Assembly (NCBI GenBank): GCA_034096865.1
Contig: JAWQFJ010002789.1
Span: 1-57,643, forward strand
Source of the DNA: Theodoxus fluviatilis
Taxonomy: Eukaryota; Mollusca; Gastropoda; Cycloneritida; Neritidae
Length of the DNA stretch: 57,643 nt
Direction of reading: 5' to 3'
This document shows, piece by piece, positions 21,835 through 57,643 of the stretch (position 1 is its first letter; each line of letters begins with the position of its first letter). The notes below the pieces were generated by a model. The model did not search any database. It was not told where the DNA came from and worked only from the letters and a program-made list of their open reading frames with translations. The translations under genes were made by a program, and so were the position numbers.

Positions 21835-22445
21835 TGGTCATCGTCGAAGCAAAGGTTCCCCTTTCGCTCTCTCTGAAGAACTTGGGGTGGTGCTGGACTT
21901 TGAAAACATCCATCATCAGGTCGTTTGGGTCCTGCAAACTGGCTTTTGTGAGTTCGGAACATAGCCAGGCCAGGCATTCAATGAACTTAGCGATAGCAAA
22001 CACCTTTGCATCAGCAATGATGCTATCCAGGCTGGACTATAGTGACTCTCTCCTTGCCGAAACACCCCAGTACCTTTTAAGGACATTGCAGTCCTTATGT
22101 GGTAAAAAAAGAAGATGAGAAAACGGACCACATCACCCGGCCTGTTCCTCAAGGTTCTCCACTGGTTTCCGGTGCGAGAGAGATTCAAACTGGACATTTA
22201 CAGTCATGCTTGTTTCTACTTCATCACTCCTTTCTATGTGCGGGACATCGCCCCAGAGCACAATCCAAGCAGAGCCCTGTCCTCTGCCATACCTTTGAGG
22301 CCTTGCATGCCAGGCATGAGGCCCTTTGAACTCTGGTCCTTTTCCACCAGCCTTTCATCGCCTGTGTGGAACTCTCTTCCCGATGATGTACTTCTTAAAG
22401 TGACTTCAGAAGACAAATCAAGACACACGATTTTGAACACATTTT
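21835..22445 (+). pseudogene. CR1/L2-like LINE C-terminal fragment
   Basis: The frames read SRLDYSDSLLAETPQYLLR (about 22025-22080), LKVLHWFPVRERFKL (about 22151-22195) and PVWNSLPDDV (22365-22394). These match the conserved region after the reverse transcriptase in CR1/L2-type elements (DYCNSLL, LHWLPV, WNSLP). At least one frameshift near 22110; no 5' part. Confidence 0.75.
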
Positions 22446-22499
22446 AGAATGTTCCAACTGTGTGTTAGGTGCAGTCATTTTGGAGACGGAGCAATACGA

Positions 22500-22827
22500 G
22501 AAGTGATGGTGGTGGAGGTGGTGGCATATGTGGTGGTGGTGGTTGTGGTTATAGCGATGGTGATGGTTGTGGTTATAGCGATGGTGATGGTTGTGGTTAT
22601 AGCGATGATGATGGTTGTGGGTGGATGGATGATGGATGGTGATGGATGATGATGGATGATGACGGATGACGACGGATGACGAGACGACGACAACGACGAC
22701 GATGACGATGACGATTGATGATTGATGGATGATGAATGATGGATATGATGATGCTGCTGCTGCTGCTGATGATGATGATGGAGATGATGGAGAAGATAGA
22801 GATGATAAAGATGATAAAGATGATGGA

Positions 22828-22859
<32 letters not shown>

Positions 22860-22900
22860 CGACGACGACGGCGGTGGTGGTGGTGGTGGTGGTGGTGATA
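22500..22900. repeat. Minisatellite and GAT/GAC/GGT microsatellites
   Basis: A 24-bp unit containing GATGGTTGTGGTTATAGC repeats about three times (22540-22620), followed by GATG, GACGAC, CTG and GGT runs. Long open frames here (polyHis, polyAsp, polySer) are artefacts. Confidence 0.9.
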
Positions 22901-23960
22901 ATGAAAACAACACCAACAACAATGACAACTCAAACGCCAAATACCCAATGCAGGTCATATGCTCATCAAGGGCCTCTGGTTGCTGAGGGCTGCCCCTGGC
23001 TTGGCTACTCAAACAAAGCAGCCTGGGGGTTTGGCTGATGAAGGGGACCTGGAGCAGCCCTTGCCATATGATGCAATCATTGAGGCAGTGCGTGGTGGTG
23101 TTTGAGAAGGGTCGGACTGGAGTGCAGGTGTAAATCAAGCCACTCGGGCTTACAGCGGACTCCTCAGTGCCATCAGATGTTTGCCTTCTCAACACCTCCC
23201 ACTAACCGCCTGTCCCATGGCCCAATACTCAGACAGAAGCCACTGGGATGGCACTTGTGCTTGCTACCTGTAGATTATGTATTAGAAGTGCAAGCTTTTA
23301 TACTGCCACAAGTTTCTTTCTATTGATGGGTGCTCACACCCCAGTCGTTGGGCTACTTGCATCATCATAAGTACACCATCTCAACTCCCTGGGGAGCATG
23401 CAACCATGCTGCAGTTGAACATGCCCAGGACTCGGCCCTCTTGTACTAGACACCCAGTCTTGCTCCTGAGAAGGGAGAGGAAATGCCGTTAACCATCCTG
23501 CTCAGCAAGTTTGGGATCTGCACAGCTTCAAAACCACACCACACAAGCTGTGAGTGACTGCAGGACATGTGGACCAACTACTCGGCCACTGAACCGTACT
23601 CCTATTTCTACCTATCAAATGTCTAACTGCTATGGCCACTGTGAGTAGTACAAGTGCTTTGCTCAATATCAAGCCTGTGCTTCACTTATCATGCCACTAC
23701 CTCAGCTGTGTCCAACATTTCTCAAACCAGTGCAATAATGTTTTGGCATACCCGTGTAGTGCCTCACATTTTCAGTGACATATCATACTCAATAGTTGCA
23801 ATATATTCATGTAAAACCATAAAAACTGATGTGTTATATGTGTGCTGTATTCATAAGAGATTCACATGTTCTGGATTAAACTTGGGGTGTGTTCCCCAGA
23901 ACACAATATGCTTGTCAAAAGGAATCGGAAGATTGTTTCCCGTTTTCTAAAACGTGATAG
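22901..23960. other. No gene recognised
   Basis: About 1 kb without low complexity. Short open frames lack recognisable domains and I found no convincing exon borders. Confidence 0.3.
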
Positions 23961-24245
23961 TTGTAAGCATCTATATATAAACCCAAATGGTTTCGTGTCT
24001 GTCTTTCCATCTGTCTAGCCCCTCTATGCGTTTGGCCGCCCGTGCACGGATCGCAGTGAAATTTGGCATGTTGCTCCCCCATGACGTGATGGGGGTAGTC
24101 GTCGCATTTTGGAAGGCGTACCGCCAACCGTTCCAGAGATATTCCGTTTGGAACTTTTTAGTCATGGGACTGTTGAGGGCAAAGGGAGGCAACTCGGCTC
24201 CAACGTGTGCTTCATGATGCATGAGGTTTTACGGGTCCGAGCTCG
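23960..24245. repeat. Dispersed-repeat-like sequence
   Basis: Contains TGTCTGTCTTTCCATCTGTC and GTGAAATTTGGCATGTTGCT, wording typical of anonymous dispersed repeats similar in style to the one at 20940-21440. Confidence 0.35.
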
Positions 24246-24283
24246 CTCATCTCATCATGCGTGGATGTTTGGTGAATGGGTGT

Positions 24284-24505
24284 GTGTGTGTGTGTGAGAC
24301 CAGGGGGGGTGAGGCCAGGGGGGGGGGGGGGGGTGATGCCGGGCAGGAGGGTAATGACGGGGGGGGGTGTGAGGCCGGGAGGTGGGGGGAGGCCGGGGGG
24401 GGGGGGTGACGCCGGGGGGGTGAGACCGAAGGGGTGAGACCGGGGGGGGTAAGACTGGGGGGGTGGGGGGGGGGTGAGGCCAGGGGGGGGGGTGAGGCCA
24501 GAGGG
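24284..24505 (+). repeat. G-rich minisatellite (GGGGGTGAGGCC-like)
   Basis: Imperfect units of a G run followed by TGAGGCC, TGACGCC or TGAGACC. Many runs of four or more G on the plus strand give strong G-quadruplex potential. Confidence 0.85.
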
Positions 24506-24744
24506 TGGGTTGAGGGAAAGTATCTATGGTACGGTTATTTAGGGGGAGAGGGAAATGGAAAAGGTGGAGACGGGAAAAGGTGGCGACGGGAAAAGGTGGA
24601 GACGGGTAAACCATCTAGTAACATATACAATGTACTTTATTCTTTCCCCCAAAAAATAAAGTTTCTAGTCACTGGTAGAATAATAAATATTTATGTACAT
24701 ACTAAAAAATCCTTAAACATCACAGAATCAGGGAATTATAAAAA

Positions 24745-25366
24745 AGATTAGGAAGTTACAGGGCTGCATCGCAAGAGATTGGGACCAGATTGCAGCTGTA
24801 GAATAGAGTTAAACATACTTATTGCAGTTGGTATAAAAGATCGCCAGCCAGTATCTGTCTGTACATGTTTTGGGGGGACGGAATCTTTGGCTGCGTGGTG
24901 TGAGATTGGAGTGGAATTCTGTGTGGAGGGGGTGATCTGTGTTTCAAAAGATGACACGTATCATCTTTTGCAGTCAAGTGTGATGGATCTTGCTGAACGT
25001 GTCTGTGTCTCGCATGCTGATGTTCCCTTCCAACACACTACCGCATATGTCATCACACTAATTATAACAGCATAGAAGAACGTCTTCAGCAGCCCCATGT
25101 CTACACCAAACGATCTCTGTTTATGCAGACATTATTCTGGTTTTTACCTTGTTCACAATATATTCTGTGTTTTCTTTCCAAGTCAGTCTATCATCAACTA
25201 CTTCCTCAAAATATTTGTAACGTTGCACTGTTTCCACTGTATTTCCATCTAAAATCACTGGTCCTGGTATACTATTCTTTCCATTAAAATCAATGCACAT
25301 CTCTTTTGTTGGTATCAAAACTGGGATTAAAAAACATACATTGTTGGGTTTTGGAAATGAATTCAC
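24745..25366 (-). pseudogene. L2-like LINE fragment (end of RT to C-terminus)
   Basis: The minus strand reads VILDGNTVETVQRYKYFEE, DRLTWKENTEYIVNKVKTRI (about 25240-25130), LLKTFFYAVIISVMTYAVV (about 25100-25045) and GWRSFIPTAISMFNS (about 24857-24813). The order matches L2-type elements (LTWKEH, FY.SVVESV, RSFIPTAI..YN). Several frameshifts. Confidence 0.75.
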
Positions 25367-25820
25367 AAGAGCTGACTTGATTGGATGTGGCTTATGATTT
25401 CAGCCATTACTTGTAACAAACTGGAAACGCTTTCCAATTCCCTTCCACTAGCATTAACATGTACATATATATCATCGTCCTGGGAAACGTGCCCTTGATT
25501 CCATGCCCCATCTGACTGCACTAGTGGCCATGAAGCTTTTGGGGCCTTAATTAATCCATTAAGCTTGATTGTAAGGCAAAGAAAGAAAATACTTGTGATT
25601 ATGGCAACCAAATCAACTCCATGTTTTTCTGCTGACCCCGAAATTTTTATTTTTTTGGCCAAAAAATAAAGAAAGAAATTGAAGATAAACAACAAACTGT
25701 GTGCTCTCCCATTTTCCCTGCCCTCGGAACACCCAGGGAATCTATCTCGTATGAAAAAAAGCATTTTCAAAGAAAGTTTTGTTTAAGTTCAATCTGGCCT
25801 CTTCTATATAAATTTAAAAT

Positions 25821-25859
<39 letters not shown>

Positions 25860-25970
25860 AATCAGGCCAACTTACCAACTCTTTTTTATCAATACATGTT
25901 ACCTTAAGGGTTAACCACAACTTTTTTGGGGGGGCCCTAAGCAGTCTCAGGCAGCAATACGACCCATCAT
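25367..25970. other. No gene recognised; (AAAG)n at 25822-25861
   Basis: Holds an AAAG microsatellite. Otherwise nothing recognised. Confidence 0.4.
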
Positions 25971-25971
25971 G

Positions 25972-26140
25972 GGGATGGATGGATGGATGGATGGATGGAT
26001 GGATGGATGGAGTTTTATGTTTTATCAGCCTCTATAGGCCATGTAATGCCAATATGCACCATGTCCCTAGTTATTTGCCTCTTACAAATTGTGCAGGGAG
26101 ACGCAGTGGGTCTATTCTGACCCCAACCCAATCATGGAGC
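25972..26140 (+). repeat. (ATGG)n plus interspersed repeat, copy 1
   Basis: An ATGG run (25972-26010) leads into AGTTTTATGTTTTATCAGCC, TATAGGCCATGTAATGCCAA and later ATGTCCCTAGTTATTTGCC. A diverged second copy lies at 27000-27180. Confidence 0.6.
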
Positions 26141-28589
26141 ATCCCTCACACAAAGTATTTGCCTTCAGTGTTCTGCAGCTTTGGTACAGGTTCCTGGGCC
26201 TGCATCATGTGTCCTACATTCCTCTCAAATACCCGTGCTGTGTTCCTTCTGTATCTAGTCAAAGGCAGTCCAACTGAGGAGCATTTCATTTTGAAAGGCA
26301 TAAAAAAAATCTTCAGAGATGAGCACTATGGCAAGTGCTCACTAAGCCCATAGCTTTTCTCCTACAAGAACCAGTTCATACAGGCACTCCATAATCGCTT
26401 ATTTCTGAACAATGTATAATACCTTTCAAAATGAAATGTGCCTCTGATTGCCTTTGACCAACTTTGCTAGCCTATCCTAGTCCTGGGACAACCACTTCTG
26501 TATTACACCTATCAAAAAATCAGTCCAAATTTACTTAAACCTGCTTTCATATACATTTTGCTTATCTGGAGCATTGCAAATATGCTGTACGTTTTATTCA
26601 AGAAAGGCAGCAGTTGAGTCCATTGAATGTGCATTTATTTGCATGCCAACATTTCTTCACAAAGCAAATTTTATACCATAACAAAAGGCTGATGAAATTC
26701 ACTCATGCACACAGCAATGAGAATGCATTTGAATCACAGCTATATGAATACTTTCAAAGCTAATGTTGATCTCAAAAGAAAACATTCATACATAGCATTC
26801 AAGATAACTCATACATCAGTTTATGTAGAACATCTCGAAAGAAAAATCCCTGCAAATCTCTCTCTCTCCATCTTCCCCACTATTCTTCATCTCATCCTGC
26901 TTCAATGATTCACAACTTGTTTTTTCCACCAATCAGATTTTCATGAAACGCACACTTAGCAAGAACTCCGCACAGCATTTCATGCCTTGGATGAATGGGT
27001 AGAGTTTTACGGCCTATCAGCCCCCGTATGCTATGTAAGGCCAAGCAAGAAAATAACTGGAAGAGTTCCAAGTAAGTGCAATTCAAGTCACGATGTCCCT
27101 ATTCATTTGCCACATGAATCGTGTAGGTAGACACGGAGGGTCAATTCTTTTAACCCCCAACCCACTGGGAGATTCATGCCTTGGATATAGCATGCCTAGT
27201 CATTAAAACTGCAGTGATGCTTCCATCTATGGAGTAAATGTCTGTAATGGTGCATTTTAGATGGATACGGACAATGACTTTCCTTCAAATTAGGATGCCC
27301 ATTTTTATTACTGCACAGTATCCATGGCAAAAGACTGATTCAATGTTTCTAGAAAGCACATGGCAGGCACATTTTTTGCATCACATCCTGAGCCTCAAAT
27401 CTCAATGCATATTCATAATAATATTATCCCATTCACTGACAAAGAAACAAAGGGAAAAGATTTACCTCCCCTAGAAAATTATTCCCTCTATCTTGCCTGT
27501 TCCATTGCATTGTTTCATCTCTGCTACTAATTGTAGCAGGCTGAGGAGTTTCGATTTGTTGTTATTTTAATGACTTAAAAAGCACATTATCATTAAGAGT
27601 GGAGGGCTTTGGAGGCCCTTGGAGGCCTCTTTGGATTCATGAATCCCCAAAAGGATTTCACATTCAATTTTATCCCTTTTGATCAAAGAGACAACTTAAT
27701 AAAAGCATTTGTGTTGATTATTATTGATAACACAAGGGAGATAACCATCATTAAGTCATAGGGGAAGGTCTAGGAAAATTCCAAAATGTGTCATCTGCAA
27801 CTTTGTTACAGGCACTGATATAAATGCAGAGGTTTACTACAGATATCAATCCATGACATACAATGCAATCTGCCATGGTGATGAGCACACTAAAATATTC
27901 ATTTCTTCTCAATTTGAAAGCCACTTCCATGGCCATAAGTTTCACGGCTCTAAGCATTTTTACTATGCAAGTCTATGGAATGACTTCCATTCCATTCAAT
28001 GTTTAGTGTAAGCCAATGAAATGTGACTATGGGCACTGCATTTTCATTGTAAGTAGGCACAGCAGGTGGCGCACTCTAGTGTGAGGCAGTTAGAGCACCT
28101 TCTGAGATGATCCAGCTGCTGTGCAACCTGGACAGAAAGCTGACCTCTGCCACTGGGTGAGAAATCCCTGCTGGAATGCTGGCACTGGTGTGCTACAATA
28201 GCAGAGATGAAGCAGAGTACAACAGAAACCAGGGTTAATGTTCCCTTCTCTTCCTCACCCCAATCTTGCAATCCTCCATCCCTTCTCCACTGTGGAGTTG
28301 AGAGAAGGGAGGGAGTGGTGTGTGTGTGTGTGTGTGTCTGAGTATGTGTGTGTGTGTGTGTGTGTGTGTATGCATGCACATATGTGTGTGAGTGCACTGT
28401 TAGTCTATTGTGACAGAAACTGTTGACCAAACATTTGTGTTGCCCAAGCCTCACTGTAAAACAGATCTAGACAGACAGAAGACTTGTGCACTGCCACAGC
28501 TATCTGTATAGAGCCTGGGCTAACATACTTTGCAAGAAGCCATGTGGTAAGACTGTTCCTGAGAAAATGTCTTTTTTCTTCTTCTCTAT
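26141..28589. other. No gene recognised outside the repeat copy; (GT)n at 28318-28370
   Basis: Lies downstream of the CWC27 stop and should contain its 3' UTR, but I could not place the poly(A) site. GGGAGATAACC near 27730 is a motif frequent in mollusc genomes. Confidence 0.35.
27000..27180 (+). repeat. Interspersed repeat, copy 2
   Basis: Carries AGTTTTACGGCCTATCAGCC, CTATGTAAGGCCAAGC and ATGTCCCTATTCATTTGCC in the same order as the copy at 26011-26140. Family unknown. Confidence 0.55.
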
Positions 28590-51503
<22,914 letters not shown>

Positions 51504-52403
51504 CGTGTACTTCGCAAAACGCTCAGAGCAAGACGATGATCAAGTAATGCACCAGACGATCCGTGTACCCAGTAGAGCTCGCGGAATCTCATTACGAGGA
51601 GGCGGCCATCTTCAAAGTAAGAAGCAAATTAAAAATATAAAGTCAGATACTTGTGAAATACTACTATATTAATTTTTTTGTCTCGGATAAGTTTGGATTT
51701 GTTTGAATTTAGATATATTTTGCACAATATCGAAAAGTTTTTTCTCAAGCTAAAATCGTCAACCTGTACGGTTTACATCGACGGCTTCGACCGCAAATGA
51801 GAAATAGGCCTATTCAGTCAAAATTCACACAATTCATCATTATAGGGATTCAGACTGGCTCTTTCTATTTAATAATAAACCAATTTCAGATCAAGATTAC
51901 AGCAATGTGAAATACAGTTCGTTTCTTTATATTACCTATTTTTAGGAAGGGAGATTACTCTGTAACAACTTTTCCATCTCGACCATTCATGGGCATTGGT
52001 TCACAATCGTGCGTGCGTTTCAGTAATGGAAGGTATTCATTTTTCTTCAGTCGTATCTAAATGTTCTTAAATCAAGTCCATCTATTATCGTAGTTTGTGT
52101 ACTTTTTATATCGAAACTATTTGCAGAGTTTTTTTTTGGAAAAATAATTGCATAGCTTGAGGACTTAGTCTTAAGCTGAGTAGCGTGCTGATCGAACTTC
52201 GAAGTGTGCTGTGATCAGTCCTCAATTCTCATGATCGTCAGACATTCCTGAGTTACACCCATTGCTTTACCCAGAGAATTACTTTAAATGGAATTTGTTT
52301 TCCAGAGTCGTTAATGACTCTCCAGAGCAGGCTTCACATCACCAACCTCAATGTGCGTGAAAGTTTTTGCGCCCGCTTGTTGCCTCCACATTTTAACACT
52401 TTC
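51504..52403. promoter_or_regulatory. Bidirectional promoter region CWC27 / SREK1IP1
   Basis: About 0.9 kb separates the two start codons. A YY1-like site (GAAGATGGCCGC on the minus strand, 51602-51613) lies about 100 bp from the CWC27 ATG, typical of housekeeping promoters. It is followed at once by a plus-strand splice donor (TTCAAA/GTAAGAA, 51616/51617) that could end a first exon of SREK1IP1. No TATA box seen. Confidence 0.6.
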
Positions 52404-57029
<4,626 letters not shown>

Positions 57030-57455
57030 GTAAGTCATGATATAAATTGGAATGTATTAATTACCGCTTCTTTTTTCACATTGAATGCAAATAATTTATA
57101 ATAATCATAATCGTGCAAGCTGATGAGTATAGGCTCATTGCACACAACACAACAAAGTTACAATGTTTCTGTGTTTCTGGTCATGACAAGAAGTGATGTG
57201 TGCAATGTGGCCTTGCACACCAAGCAGCAAAGACAAGAAATGGCGCTGCAAGGCTATCCATATATGGAGAGCTCATGCATGTCTTGAAAATTGAACAACA
57301 CAGGATGTTCCCACTAAGCTACTTGAAACTATATGGCTACTATCATGCAGCTGTGCTTGCTCCCCAGATCTCTTTTCTAATTGGTTGATTGATTCATCAT
57401 ATGCAAATAGACTGCTGGCTATTCCAGGCAGGGAGCCTTTTTTTGTCTCATGTGA

Positions 57456-57643
57456 GTCTGCTTGCTGCAAGCACCCGATGCAGAAACCAGTGAGGTCTGC
57501 TTGCTGCAAGCACCTGATGCAGAAACCAGTGAGGTCTGCTTGCTGCAAGCACCCGATGCAGAAACCAGTGAGGTCTGCTTGCTGCAAGCACCTGATGCAG
57601 AAACCAGTGAGGTCTGCTTGCTGCAAGCACCCGATGCAGAAAC
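57456..57643. repeat. 39-bp minisatellite, 78-bp higher-order unit, runs off window
   Basis: Five copies of a 39-bp unit beginning GTCTGCTTGCTGCAAGCACC (57456, 57495, 57534, 57573, 57612). Copies alternate ACCCGATG / ACCTGATG strictly, so the array grows as dimers. Since 39 is divisible by three, both strands show long repetitive open frames that are not genes. TGCTTGCTGCAAGCA is a local palindrome in each unit. Confidence 0.95.

Noticed and set aside
22395..23195. Long frames rich in His, Ser or Asp over 22.4-23.2 kb
   Set aside because: They come from GAT/GGT/GAC microsatellites and have no domain; the same DNA is open in several frames on both strands.
57448..57643. Repetitive QQADLTGFC protein and CRISPR-like array
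   Set aside because: The repeat is continuous with no spacers and lies in animal DNA; it is open only because the 39-bp unit is a multiple of three.

Overview
This is eukaryotic nuclear DNA from an animal. It has GT-AG introns, long introns packed with transposons, many microsatellites and one short assembly gap. The repeat style (LINEs ending in AATAAAG plus (AATC)n, scattered GGGAGAYAAC motifs) fits a lophotrochozoan, most likely a mollusc such as a gastropod. The species call is inference.

The only well-supported host genes form a divergent pair in the right half. CWC27, a spliceosomal cyclophilin, lies on the minus strand from 51503 to 28590. I could join 11 coding exons with compatible phases into 487 codons plus a stop. 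About 0.9 kb away, SREK1IP1 (a zinc-knuckle partner of the splicing regulator SREK1) starts on the plus strand and runs off the right edge. Both proteins act in splicing, and the same head-to-head pair is present in human (5q12.3), so this looks like an ancient shared promoter. A third possible host gene, unidentified, is supported only by two exon-like segments at 19.0-20.0 kb.

Left part (1-18.6 kb): four LINE copies of related L2/CR1/Crack-type elements. Copy A (4357 down to 1, cut by the window edge) appears intact. Copy B (about 14257 to 7440) is frameshifted and split by a 1.55-kb DNA element. Copies C (7166-4967, minus) and D (16.7-18.6 kb, plus) are decayed. Both ORF1 copies start with a short hydrophobic stretch followed by a 2A-like peptide, and continue with a coiled coil and an L1-like RNA-binding module. 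In both, ORF1 is separated from ORF2 by one stop codon in the same frame, followed by CGG and a conserved stretch. This suggests an expression strategy combining 2A recoding with stop readthrough and is the most interesting signal in the window.

Middle (18.6-28.6 kb): simple repeats, a tRNA-derived SINE, LINE fragments and anonymous repeats. CWC27 introns (28.7-51.5 kb) hold a dead mariner, an RTE-like tail, piggyBac-like fragments, a complete-ended Tigger element with a PCNA-binding-like motif, a hAT-like element with a TTF zinc finger, several MITEs, an antisense PTGR-like gene fragment and a repeat rich in AGGTCA half-sites. SREK1IP1 intron 1 holds a foldback MITE and a dead piggyBac. The window ends inside a 39-bp minisatellite with a two-unit higher-order pattern.
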